A stretch of 14,537 bases of DNA from Paracoccaceae bacterium (lineage in GTDB: Bacteria > Pseudomonadota > Alphaproteobacteria > Rhodobacterales > Rhodobacteraceae), in contig JAFIEC010000282.1 in NCBI GenBank assembly GCA_020832725.1, forward strand, positions 1-14,537, in the 5' to 3' direction. Below the pieces are notes generated by a model. It searched no databases and was not told the origin of the DNA. It saw only the letters and a program-made list of their open reading frames with translations. Of this stretch, positions 1-8,960 are shown in pieces. How positions within the stretch are numbered: the stretch's first letter is position 1; every line of letters begins with the position of its first letter. Position numbers and translations under genes: made by a program.

Positions 1-861
1 GAGCGACAGCTTGAACAGCCGCTTCTCGGTGCGGTAGCCATCGGCTTCGGCTGCCGCATCGTCGCGCCGCCATACCGCCCATGCCCCGACCACGAACGCC
101 CCGTTCAGCACCAGCGCCACCGCAAGGTAGAGCGGCCCCCCGATGGAGGTGAAGGCCAGCGCCAGCGAGACGGGTGCCAGTGCCACGGCATAGACCCAGA
201 CATGCGCCCGTGTCGCCGGCCGGCCATGGGTGACGGTCAGCATGGGCACGCCCGCGTTGGAGTAATCGTCGCGGGTGAACAGGGCCAGTGCCCAGAAATG
301 CGGCGGTGTCCACATGAAGATCAGCGCGAACATCAGCACCGACTCGATCGAGACCCCGCCCGTGGCGACGGCCCAGCCGATCATCGGCGGAAAAGCCCCC
401 GCGGCGCCCCCGATCACGATGTTCTGCGGCGTGGAGCGTTTCAGCCACATCGAATAGATGACCGCATAGAAAAAGATGGTGAATGCCAGCAGCAGCGCCG
501 ACAGCAGGTTCGCCGTCAGCCCCAGCATCGCGACCGAGATCGCCGCGAGCCACAGCCCGAAATCGCGTGCCTCGCCCGGGCCGACACGCCCCGAGGGCAC
601 GGGCCGTGCGCGCGTGCGCCGCATGCGGCTGTCGATATCGGCATCCCACCACATGTTCAGCGCACCCGATGCGCCGGCCCCGATGGCGATGAACAGGATC
701 GATGCAAACGCGATCACGGGATGCACGGGCACCGGCGCCACGATCAGCCCCGCAGCGGCGGTGAAGACCACCAGCGACATCACCCGTGGCTTGAGCAAGG
801 CGAAGTAATCGCCGACCCCGGCTTCGCGGGCTGGTTGGCTGGAGAGGGAGGCGTCGCTCAT
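1..861 (-). CDS. ctaB: Protoheme IX farnesyltransferase (heme O synthase), 3' end cut by window
   Basis: Membrane prenyltransferase that adds a farnesyl group to heme b to make heme O, the precursor of the heme A used by aa3-type cytochrome oxidase. The frame is open from an ATG at 861 down to base 1, giving 287 residues. Family members are around 300 long, so only a short C-terminal piece is missing. The UbiA/CyoE signature is clear: N69, D73 and D77 in an NxxxDxxxD arrangement followed by MRRTRARP (residues 80-87), which binds the prenyl diphosphate. Several hydrophobic helices follow, with a GAFPPMIGW segment typical of CyoE. It lies 87 bp after coxB on the same strand, matching the usual alphaproteobacterial coxB-ctaB order, and is probably cotranscribed with it. 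The ribosome binding site is weak. The family call is firm. Confidence 0.95.
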   Translation of the reverse strand, partial: MSDASLSSQPAREAGVGDYFALLKPRVMSLVVFTAAAGLIVAPVPVHPVIAFASILFIAIGAGASGALNMWWDADIDSRMRRTRARPVPSGRVGPGEARDFGLWLAAISVAMLGLTANLLSALLLAFTIFFYAVIYSMWLKRSTPQNIVIGGAAGAFPPMIGWAVATGGVSIESVLMFALIFMWTPPHFWALALFTRDDYSNAGVPMLTVTHGRPATRAHVWVYAVALAPVSLALAFTSIGGPLYLAVALVLNGAFVVGAWAVWRRDDAAAEADGYRTEKRLFKLSL

Positions 862-948
862 TCTCGGGCTCGCATCATCTTGACCGCAGGCAGGCGCGGG
901 TGGCGCGCCCGGTTTCCGTGTCGCTGCCGGCCGCGGGTGCGGCCCGGC

Positions 949-1809
949 TCAATTCGCCGCGACCGACAGGCTGCGCGGGCGGCCGTCGTACATCTCGATC
1001 ATGCGGTCCAGCCAGCCCTCGTATTCTTCCTGGCTGACGACCTTGACCGTGATCGGCATGTAGGCGTGATTGATCCCGCACAGTTCAGAACACTGCCCGA
1101 AGAAGATCCCCTCGCGGTCGGCACTGAACCACATCTCTGCCAGACGGCCGGGAATGGCGTCCTGCTTGACCCCGAAGGATGGGATCGTCCAGCTGTGGAT
1201 CACGTCGGAGGCGGTCACCTGAATCACCACGTTCGCATTGACCGGCACTACCATGGCGGTATCGGTCGCCAGCAAGTACAGATCGTCGCTGTAGCCGAAA
1301 TCCGCCAGTTCCTCGCGCTGCAGCATGAAGCTGTCGAAGACGAATTCGTGGTCGGGGTATTCATAGCTCCAGTACCACTGGTGGCCGGTGATCTTCACGG
1401 TCACATCCGCCTGCGGCACGTTGAGCTGCTTGAACAGGATGGGCAACGAGAAGGTGCCGATGAAGACCAGGATCAGGATCGGGATGACCGTCCATGCGAT
1501 CTCGATGCGCGTGTGGTGGGTAAAGGTTGCCGGGACCGGGTTGGCGCGCCGGTTGTAGCGCACGACCACGATCACCAGCAGCGCAAGCACGAACACGCAG
1601 ATGGCGAACAGGATGATGTTGAGCATCGAGTCCAGCCACTGGATATCCCGGGCCAGTTCGCTTGCCGCAGGCTGGAAGCCCGTTCCCCGAGGGACCGGCG
1701 CGCCGATCACCTCAAGGTGCGGAAACTCCGCGCTTGCCCGGGCGACCCCTGCCCAGAAAACCGACGCCAGCCCTGCCAGCCCCGCCGATGCACGTGCCAC
1801 ATATCCCAT
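949..1809 (-). CDS. coxB: Cytochrome c oxidase subunit II
   Basis: Subunit II of aa3-type cytochrome c oxidase, which accepts electrons from cytochrome c at the binuclear CuA centre on the periplasmic side. The ATG at 1809 gives 286 residues; a TTG two codons upstream would also fit, but the ATG sits behind a GGGA-containing site. In order: a signal-like hydrophobic N-terminus (about 1-26), two transmembrane hairpin helices, then the cupredoxin domain. Between them is the aromatic GHQWYW stretch used for electron entry. All CuA ligands are present: H205, C240, E242, C244, H248 and M251. Neighbour ctaB supplies the heme pathway, which supports an assembly and structure cluster continuing beyond the left edge. 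Nothing is missing and the call is firm. Confidence 0.97.
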   Translation of the reverse strand: MGYVARASAGLAGLASVFWAGVARASAEFPHLEVIGAPVPRGTGFQPAASELARDIQWLDSMLNIILFAICVFVLALLVIVVVRYNRRANPVPATFTHHTRIEIAWTVIPILILVFIGTFSLPILFKQLNVPQADVTVKITGHQWYWSYEYPDHEFVFDSFMLQREELADFGYSDDLYLLATDTAMVVPVNANVVIQVTASDVIHSWTIPSFGVKQDAIPGRLAEMWFSADREGIFFGQCSELCGINHAYMPITVKVVSQEEYEGWLDRMIEMYDGRPRSLSVAAN

Positions 1810-2010
1810 GCTCAAGTCCCGTTCCCCGGCCGTCAGGCCTTTCCCCTCGCCCTGTGCGCCGGACAGATCACCGTCTCGTTGCGCCAGGATTCTCCGTTTG
1901 CGGTTTCATCGACGAAAAACCATACTAGATGACTTGAAACAAGCCCGACGGTCGCGTCATTCGGTCGCTTGTATTCCACAGTATGCCGAGCACTGCAAAG
2001 GGAAACCGCC
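1810..2010. promoter_or_regulatory. Divergent promoter region between coxB and tldD
   Basis: About 200 bp separate the divergent starts of coxB and tldD, so both promoters should lie here. The stretch around 1910-1985 is noticeably AT-richer than its surroundings. On the plus strand a TTGAAA at 1934-1939 resembles a -35 box, but no convincing -10 follows at normal spacing. I see no clear operator palindrome. The promoter role is inferred from gene layout. Confidence 0.4.
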
Positions 2011-3441
2011 ATGAGCCATCCGGCCGCCGACAGCTTTCGCCCCTTCGACACCCGCCTCGATCAGGAGCGCGCGCTGGCCCGTCTGCGTGCCGCCGTCGCG
2101 GGTGCCGATGATGGCGAGCTGTTCCTCGAGCGGCGGCGGTCCGAGTCGCTCCTGCTCGATGACGGGCGCATCCGCAATGCGAGTTTCGATGCCTCCGAGG
2201 GTTTCGGCCTGCGTGCCGTCTGCGGCGAGGCAACGGGATATGCCCATGCCACCGAGATCTCCGACAATGCGGTGGCCAGGGCGGTCGAGACCGTGCGCCT
2301 TGCCGTGGGGCAGGGGGGCGCGGTGATGGCGCCTCCGCCCGGTGCCACCAACCGCCGCCTCTACACCGACCGGGATCCCTTTCAGGATGCGGGTTTCGCC
2401 GCCAAGCTCGAGGTTCTGCGCGAGATCGATGCCTTTGCCCGCGCCGCCGACCCGCGGGTCGTGCAGGTCTCCGCCTCGATCACCGCCTCGATGCAGGAGG
2501 TGACGATCCTGCGTCCCGAGGGGGGGACGGTGACCGACGCGCGCCCGCTGACACGGGTGAACATCTCGGTCATCGTCGAGAAGGATGGCCGCCGCGAAAG
2601 CGGCTCGGCCGGTGGCGGCGGCCGGCTGGCGCTGCCCGGGCTGATTGCCCCCGAGGCATGGCAGGCGACGCTGCACGAGGCGCTGCGGATCGCGCTGGTC
2701 AACCTGGAGGCCGAGCCCGCACCGGCCGGCGTAATGGATGTCGTCCTCGGCCCCGGCTGGCCCGGTATCCTGCTCCATGAGGCGATCGGCCACGGGCTGG
2801 AGGGCGATTTCAACCGCAAGCGCAGCTCGGCCTTCGCGGGCCTGCTGGGAACCCGCATCGCTGCCCCGGGCGTCACTGTCCACGACGATGGCACCATCCC
2901 CGACCGCCGCGGATCGCTGACGGTGGATGACGAGGGCACGCCCTCGTCGCGGACAACGCTCATCGAGGACGGCATCCTTGTGGGGTTCATGCAGGATCGC
3001 CAGAATGCGCGCCTCATGGGTGTGGCCCCCACGGGCAACGGGCGGCGCGAGAGTTTTGCCCACGCTCCGCTTCCCCGGATGACCAATACCTTCATGGAGG
3101 GCGGTGCCGACAGCCCCGATGCGGTCCTGTCCGAGCTTCGGGACGGCATCTATGCGGTCGGTTTCGGCGGCGGGCAGGTCGACATCACAAACGGCAAGTT
3201 CGTCTTTTCCTGCACCGAGGCCTATCGGGTGCGCAACGGCAAGATAGGAGCGCCCGTCAAGGGAGCGACGCTGATCGGCGACGGGGCAACCGCGCTTGGG
3301 AACATCCGCGCGGTCGGCAACGACATGGCGCTCGACCCGGGAATGGGCACCTGTGGCAAGGCCGGGCAATGGGTTCCGGTGGGCGTAGGGCAGCCGACGC
3401 TGCTCATTGGCGGGCTCACGGTGGGCGGTAGCGCCGCCTGA
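2011..3441 (+). CDS. tldD: TldD metalloprotease (PmbA/TldD family)
   Basis: TldD pairs with TldE/PmbA to form a zinc protease that degrades unfolded peptides and trims some peptide natural products. The ATG at 2011 is chosen because AAAGGGAA lies about six bases upstream. It gives 476 residues, the usual TldD length; a TTG start at 1969 would add 14 unconserved residues. The zinc signature HEAIGHGLEGDFNRK begins at H256, with H256 and H261 as metal ligands and E257 as the general base. The conserved C-terminal cysteine of the MGTCGKAGQ motif is C448. These features mark the catalytic TldD partner rather than TldE, which lacks the zinc motif. No tldE is present in this window, so the partner must be elsewhere. 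It is transcribed divergently from coxB. Confidence 0.96.
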   Translation: MSHPAADSFRPFDTRLDQERALARLRAAVAGADDGELFLERRRSESLLLDDGRIRNASFDASEGFGLRAVCGEATGYAHATEISDNAVARAVETVRLAVGQGGAVMAPPPGATNRRLYTDRDPFQDAGFAAKLEVLREIDAFARAADPRVVQVSASITASMQEVTILRPEGGTVTDARPLTRVNISVIVEKDGRRESGSAGGGGRLALPGLIAPEAWQATLHEALRIALVNLEAEPAPAGVMDVVLGPGWPGILLHEAIGHGLEGDFNRKRSSAFAGLLGTRIAAPGVTVHDDGTIPDRRGSLTVDDEGTPSSRTTLIEDGILVGFMQDRQNARLMGVAPTGNGRRESFAHAPLPRMTNTFMEGGADSPDAVLSELRDGIYAVGFGGGQVDITNGKFVFSCTEAYRVRNGKIGAPVKGATLIGDGATALGNIRAVGNDMALDPGMGTCGKAGQWVPVGVGQPTLLIGGLTVGGSAA

Positions 3442-3598
3442 CGTGCTGCCCTGACCGACGCGCGGCACATCCCCGGGATATGCGTTTCCGGTTTTTCCGC
3501 CCCTTTCGGCGCCCGGCGCGGGGGGCGGCCCGGCGCTTGGCGCTGGCATGCCCCGGCCTGCGGCGCTACAGGGGCACGAGGCTTGGCGGAGGAGCGCG

Positions 3599-5314
3599 AT
3601 GGCACGGCACCTGATCACCTCGGCGATCCCCTATATCAACGGGATCAAGCATCTGGGCAATCTGGTCGGCTCGCAACTGCCTGCCGATCTCTCCGCCCGC
3701 TATCTCCGCGCGCGCGGCCACGAGGTGATGTTCATCTGCGCCACCGACGAGCACGGCACCCCCGCCGAGCTGGCGGCGGCCAGGGCGGGAAAGCCGGTGG
3801 CGGATTACTGCGCCGAGATGTGGGATGTCCAGAAACGCCTGTCCGATGGCTTTCGGCTGTCCTTCGATCATTTCGGCCGCTCCTCCAGTGCGCGCAACCA
3901 CAGGCTGACCCAGCATTTCGCGCGCAGGCTGGGAGAGGCGGGGCTGGTGGCGGTGGTGGCCGAGCGGCAGGTCTATTCCATCGAGGATGAGCGCTTTCTG
4001 CCCGATCGCTATATCGAGGGGACCTGTCCCAACTGCGGCTATGAAAAGGCGCGGGGCGATCAGTGCGAGAATTGCACGATGCAGCTCACCCCCGCCCAGC
4101 TGATCGCGCCGCGCTCGGCGGTGTCGGGCTCCACCCTGCTGGAGCTGCGCGAAACCCGGCATCTGCACCTGCGCCAGTCCGCCCTGCGCGCGCGGCTGCG
4201 GGCGTGGATCACCGGGCAGAAGGGCTGGCCGGTGCTGACCACCTCCATCGCGCTCAAGTGGCTCGATGACGGCGACGGCCTGCAGGACCGGGGAATCACC
4301 CGCGACCTCGACTGGGGCGTGCCCGCGCAGTTTCCTGGCGCTCCCTGGGAGGGGATGGAGGGCAAGGTCTTCTATGTGTGGTTCGATGCCCCCATCGAAT
4401 ACATCGCCGCGACCGCAGAATGGGCCGATGCGACCGGCGCGCCCGATGCCGCCTGGCGGCGATGGTGGCGCCTGGACGAGGGGGCGGAGGATGTCCGCTA
4501 TACCCAGTTCATGGGCAAGGACAACGTGCCCTTCCACACGCTCAGCTTTCCGGCGACGATCATGGGCTCGGACGAGCCATGGAAGCTTGTGGATTACATC
4601 AAGTCGTTCAACTATCTCACCTATGATGGCGGGCAGTTCTCCACCTCGCAGGGGCGCGGGGTGTTCATGGATCAGGCGCTGGAGATCCTGCCTGCGGATT
4701 ACTGGCGCTGGTGGCTTCTGTCCCATGCGCCCGAGACCTCGGACAGCGCCTTTACCTGGGAGGGGTTCCAGGGGGGTGTGAACAAGGATCTCGCCGATGT
4801 GCTGGGCAATTTCGTCAGCCGCGTGACCAAGTTCTGCCGCTCGAAATTCGGCGAGGAGGTTCCCGCAGGCGGTGCGCCCGGTGCGCCCGAGGCAAGCCTG
4901 TGTGCTGCGCTGGATGCGCGGCTCGCGGCCTATCAGGCGCATATGGAGGCCATCGAGGTCCGCAAGGCTGCTGCAGAGTTGCGCGCGATCTGGGTGCTGG
5001 GCAACGAATACCTGCAGGAGGCCGCACCCTGGAGCACCGTCAAGGCAGACCCTGACCGCGCGGCGATGCAGGTGCGCATGGGGCTCAACCTGATCCGGCT
5101 TTACGCGGTGCTGTCGCGCCCCTTCGTGCCCGACGCGGCCGAGACGATCTTGAGGGCGCTGGGCTGCGAGGACTGGAGTTGGCCCGAAGGCGCAACCGCC
5201 GCCCTCGAGGCGCTGCGGCCCGGCCATGCCTTCACCACACCTGACGTCCTGTTTCGCAAGATCACCGACGATGAGCGCGCGGAATGGGCGGTACGCTTTG
5301 CCGGGGCGCGCTGA
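3599..5314 (+). CDS. metG: Methionyl-tRNA synthetase
   Basis: Class I aminoacyl-tRNA synthetase that charges tRNA-Met. The ATG at 3599 follows a strong GGAGG site and gives 571 residues; an in-frame ATG at 3548 would add 17 residues with no family support. The Rossmann fold opens with the HIGH-type motif HLGN near residues 16-19. A single zinc knuckle is present (C143, C146, C156, C159). The KMSKS loop is unusual: it aligns as QFSTS at 346-350, so both lysine positions are replaced. The anticodon-binding helical domain follows. The protein ends without the tRNA-binding dimerisation domain found at the C-terminus of the longer E. coli enzyme, as in many alphaproteobacteria. The gap from tldD is 157 bp, so it is probably expressed on its own. 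Confidence 0.96.
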   Translation: MARHLITSAIPYINGIKHLGNLVGSQLPADLSARYLRARGHEVMFICATDEHGTPAELAAARAGKPVADYCAEMWDVQKRLSDGFRLSFDHFGRSSSARNHRLTQHFARRLGEAGLVAVVAERQVYSIEDERFLPDRYIEGTCPNCGYEKARGDQCENCTMQLTPAQLIAPRSAVSGSTLLELRETRHLHLRQSALRARLRAWITGQKGWPVLTTSIALKWLDDGDGLQDRGITRDLDWGVPAQFPGAPWEGMEGKVFYVWFDAPIEYIAATAEWADATGAPDAAWRRWWRLDEGAEDVRYTQFMGKDNVPFHTLSFPATIMGSDEPWKLVDYIKSFNYLTYDGGQFSTSQGRGVFMDQALEILPADYWRWWLLSHAPETSDSAFTWEGFQGGVNKDLADVLGNFVSRVTKFCRSKFGEEVPAGGAPGAPEASLCAALDARLAAYQAHMEAIEVRKAAAELRAIWVLGNEYLQEAAPWSTVKADPDRAAMQVRMGLNLIRLYAVLSRPFVPDAAETILRALGCEDWSWPEGATAALEALRPGHAFTTPDVLFRKITDDERAEWAVRFAGAR

Positions 5315-5320
5315 GCGCGC

Positions 5321-5354
5321 TTGACGCTTCTGGGCCGGGCCGCTTGATGCTAGA
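5321..5354 (+). promoter_or_regulatory. Possible promoter of tRNA-Leu
   Basis: TTGACG at 5321-5326 is a near-consensus sigma-70 -35 box in the short gap between the metG stop and the tRNA. The -10 box is poor: CTTGAT at 5343-5348 (16-bp spacer) is the best-spaced candidate, while a GCTAGA at 5349-5354 looks like a -10 but is too far away. The -35 assignment is better supported than the -10. Confidence 0.35.
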
Positions 5355-5364
5355 GGTGCGGCGC

Positions 5365-5450
5365 GGCCGCTTGGAGGAACGGTAGACTCAAGGCACTTAA
5401 AATGCCTGGCCCGGAGGGGCGTGCGGGTTCGACTCCCGCAGCGGCCACCA
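5365..5450 (+). tRNA. tRNA-Leu (anticodon UAA)
   Basis: An 86-nt class II tRNA folds cleanly. The acceptor stem pairs GGCCGCT (5365-5371) with AGCGGCC, followed by discriminator A and an encoded CCA at 5448-5450. The D arm is GAG/CTC around a GGTAGA-containing loop. The anticodon stem AGGCA/TGCCT encloses loop CTTAAAA, giving anticodon UAA, which reads UUA and UUG leucine codons. A long variable arm with a GCCC/GGGC stem is typical of tRNA-Leu. The T stem is GCGGG/CCCGC with loop TTCGACT. It lies 50 bp after metG and 97 bp before the dehydratase gene. Confidence 0.97.
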
Positions 5451-5451
5451 C

Positions 5452-5466
5452 TGCGCGCATTGCGCA
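5452..5466 (+). terminator. Short hairpin just after tRNA-Leu
   Basis: TGCGC at 5452-5456 and GCGCA at 5462-5466 form a perfect 5-bp stem with a 5-nt loop, directly after the tRNA CCA end. There is no T-tract, so it may aid 3' processing or weak termination rather than act as a classical intrinsic terminator. Confidence 0.25.
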
Positions 5467-5547
5467 TCCTGCGGCGGTGGTGAGGAATCGGCAAGGGGCG
5501 TGGCCTATCCTTGGCCGCGTGCGCGGCAAGGGGGCGATCGGACAGGG

Positions 5548-6636
5548 ATGCGGCTGCTGGTAACAGGCGGGGCGGGCTTCATCGGCTCGGCAGTTGTGCG
5601 GCAAGCGGTCGCCTGCGGGCATCGTGTCGTGACACTCGATGCGCTTGGCCATGCCGGCAACCTGTCGAACCTTGCTGCGGTGGCCGACAACCCCGCCCAT
5701 GTGTTCGAGCGGGCCGATATCCGCGATGGCACCGCTGTTGCGGCGCTGCTGTCCCGGCACCGGCCCGATGCGATCCTGCATCTCGCCGCCGAAACCCATG
5801 TCGATCGCTCCATCGACGGGCCGCTGGACTTTGTCTCGACAAATGTCGGCGGCACCGCCACCCTGCTGGAGGCCGTCCGGAGCTATTGGGAGGGCGAGGG
5901 GCGGCCCGCGCATTTCCGCTTTCTGCATGTCTCCACCGACGAGGTCTTCGGCAGCCTGGGGCCGGAGGGCCGCTTCTCCGAGACAAGCCCCTATGCCCCC
6001 CGCAGCCCCTATGCGGCGTCCAAGGCGGCAGCCGATCATCTTGTCCGGGCCTGGGGAGAGACCTGGGGCCTGCCGGTCCTGATTACCAATTGCTCCAACA
6101 ATTACGGCCCTTTCCACTTTCCCGAGAAGCTGGTGCCGCTCACCGTTCTGGCCGCGCTGGAGGGGCGGGAAGTGCCGGTCTATGGTACGGGCACCAACCG
6201 CCGCGACTGGCTCTTTGTGGAGGACCATGCAGAGGCGCTGCTGCTGGTGCTGGGGCGGGGCAACCCCGGTGGCAGCTGGTGCATCGGTGCCGAGGAGGAG
6301 CGTGCCAATATCGATCTGGTGCGCGAGATCTGCCGGATTCTCGATCGCCTGCGCCCGGGGCGCGGGCCCCATGCCCGTCTGATCCGCATGGTGCCCGACC
6401 GGCCGGGCCACGACATGCGCTATTCAATCGATCCGGGCCGGATGTGGCGGGATTTCGGTTGGCGCGCGCGCGTCCCCCTCTCCGAGGGGCTGGAGCGGAC
6501 GGTGCGGTGGTATCTCGACAACCGCGGCTGGTGGGAGCCACTGCGCTCATGTGCCGGTCTTGGCCGCAGGCTGGGGCTGGGTAGAGGGCCGGCGGCCGCG
6601 TCCCCGCCCGCCCTGCGCGCCGGGGGCATGCGATGA
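5548..6636 (+). CDS. rfbB: dTDP-glucose 4,6-dehydratase (RmlB/RfbB type)
   Basis: Short-chain dehydrogenase-like enzyme that converts dTDP-glucose to dTDP-4-keto-6-deoxyglucose, the entry step to dTDP-rhamnose and other deoxysugars of surface polysaccharides. The ATG at 5548 places the NAD-binding motif TGGAGFIG at residues 6-13, as the family expects; a GTG at 5500 would add 16 unconserved residues. Catalytic T130, D131 and E132 lie in STDEVFG, and Y155 and K159 in the YxxxK motif. The substrate motif NCSNNYGPFHFPEKL, an RDW motif and a C-terminal ERTVRWYLDN segment match RmlB rather than a generic epimerase. The 362 residues end in an Arg/Gly/Ala-rich tail beyond the fold. The stop overlaps the next start by 4 bp, so translation is probably coupled. 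No other rml gene is in the window. Confidence 0.93.
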   Translation: MRLLVTGGAGFIGSAVVRQAVACGHRVVTLDALGHAGNLSNLAAVADNPAHVFERADIRDGTAVAALLSRHRPDAILHLAAETHVDRSIDGPLDFVSTNVGGTATLLEAVRSYWEGEGRPAHFRFLHVSTDEVFGSLGPEGRFSETSPYAPRSPYAASKAAADHLVRAWGETWGLPVLITNCSNNYGPFHFPEKLVPLTVLAALEGREVPVYGTGTNRRDWLFVEDHAEALLLVLGRGNPGGSWCIGAEEERANIDLVREICRILDRLRPGRGPHARLIRMVPDRPGHDMRYSIDPGRMWRDFGWRARVPLSEGLERTVRWYLDNRGWWEPLRSCAGLGRRLGLGRGPAAASPPALRAGGMR

Positions 6637-7511
6637 TTCTCGTGTCGATCTTCGGAGGCCTCGGCAACCAGATGTTCCAATATGCCGCGGCGCGGGCGCT
6701 GGCCTTGCGTTGCGGACAGCCGCTCGTCCTTGATCTGCGCCATTACGCGGGCCCGCGCGAGCATGGCTATGCGCTTGACGCGTTCCGGCTGTCGGCCCGG
6801 GTGGGAGAGGCGCGGGAATTGCCGCCACGGCTGCGCCATGAGCCATTGCGGGCACTGGCGTCGCGCCTTGCGCGGCGGGATCTGCCCCGCTGGGAGGAGC
6901 GGGCTCCGGGTTTCGCGCCCGACGTGATGGGGCTGCAGGGGCCGGTCTGGCTTCATGGCTATTTCCAGACCGAACGATATTTCGCCGACCACGCCCCCAC
7001 GATCCGGGCCGAGTTCACGCCACGGGCCGCCCCTGACGCCGCCAATGCCGCGTTGCTGGCCGAAATCGCCGCCACGCCATCGGTTTCGGTGCACGTGCGC
7101 AGGGGCGATTACGTGCGCAACCCGCGCTTCAACGCCTTGCACGGCACCTGCCCGCCCGAATACTACGCCGCAGCCGCTGCCAAGCTGTGCGATCGTCACG
7201 GGCAGGCGCATTTCTTTGTCTTTTCCGACGATCCCGCCTGGGCGCGCGACAACCTGCGCCTTCCGGGGCCGATGCGGGTGATCGATCACAATGCCGCCGC
7301 CAGCGCCTCCGAGGACCTGCGGCTGATGTCCGCCTGTCGTCACCATATCATCGCCAACTCGACCTTTTCATGGTGGGGGGCATGGCTGAACCCGCGCTCC
7401 GACAAGACGGTGATCGCCCCCTCGCGCTGGTTCTCCGACCCGGGTATGCACAACCCCGACCTTCTGCCCTCCGGCTGGCTGCGTGTGGCCCCGGACCCTG
7501 CCGCCCGCTGA
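6633..7511 (+). CDS. Glycosyltransferase family 11 (alpha-1,2-fucosyltransferase-like)
   Basis: Predicted cytoplasmic glycosyltransferase acting on a surface polysaccharide or other glycan. The ATG at 6633 overlaps the rfbB stop as ATGA, giving 292 residues, normal for bacterial GT11 enzymes. Three family hallmarks are visible: GGLGNQMFQYA at residues 8-18, the donor-binding HVRRGDYV starting at H154, and NSTFSWWGAWL around F245. GT11 members usually transfer L-fucose from GDP-fucose in an alpha-1,2 link. The coupled dehydratase instead makes a dTDP-linked sugar, so the donor here is uncertain and I give no gene symbol. The family assignment is firm. The exact sugar and acceptor are unknown from sequence alone. 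Confidence 0.9.
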   Translation: MILVSIFGGLGNQMFQYAAARALALRCGQPLVLDLRHYAGPREHGYALDAFRLSARVGEARELPPRLRHEPLRALASRLARRDLPRWEERAPGFAPDVMGLQGPVWLHGYFQTERYFADHAPTIRAEFTPRAAPDAANAALLAEIAATPSVSVHVRRGDYVRNPRFNALHGTCPPEYYAAAAAKLCDRHGQAHFFVFSDDPAWARDNLRLPGPMRVIDHNAAASASEDLRLMSACRHHIIANSTFSWWGAWLNPRSDKTVIAPSRWFSDPGMHNPDLLPSGWLRVAPDPAAR

Positions 7512-7520
7512 GGAGCGTCC

Positions 7521-7549
7521 TTGCCGGGCCCGGTCTGCGCCGCTAGGAC
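7521..7549 (+). promoter_or_regulatory. Possible trpB promoter
   Basis: TTGCCG (7521-7526) and TAGGAC (7544-7549) are spaced by 17 bp and lie in the 64-bp gap before trpB. The -10 box matches the consensus weakly, so this is a candidate only. Its presence would allow trpB to be expressed independently of the polysaccharide genes upstream. Confidence 0.3.
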
Positions 7550-7575
7550 AGGTGCCAAGCCGCAAGGAGCCCGCC

Positions 7576-8802
<1,227 letters not shown>

Positions 8803-8960
8803 AACTCCGCTTACGGTCCTTCGGATAGACCATTCGTTTACGCGCGCGCCCTTCAACCCTGGTTGGATGGCAGCGGCAACGATGGTCTGCCAGCGTTCTT
8901 CTGCAAGGCGACGGGTTGTCATGGCCCGCCGCCGAGACGGAAGAAGAGGAGGACCACACG

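Noticed and set aside
202..1932. Long plus-strand open frame of 576 codons
   Set aside because: It lies antisense to coxB and ctaB, has a His/Arg/Asp-rich composition with no family motif, and is a high-GC shadow frame.
3566..5494. 642-codon minus-strand frame opposite metG and the tRNA
   Set aside because: It covers the complement of metG and the tRNA gene, shows no recognisable domain, and has the composition of an antisense artefact.
5350..6411. 353-codon minus-strand frame opposite rfbB
   Set aside because: It runs through the tRNA gene and the well-supported rfbB frame and has no motif of its own.
7512..7575. Possible attR copy of the tRNA-Leu 3' end before trpB
   Set aside because: No repeat of the T-arm or acceptor sequence is visible here, so no attachment-site pair can be claimed.
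8803..8960. Terminator after trpB
   Set aside because: Small stems are present (GGTC/GACC near 8815-8830, TGGCAG/CTGCCA at 8868-8892), but none has a T-tract or convincing stability.
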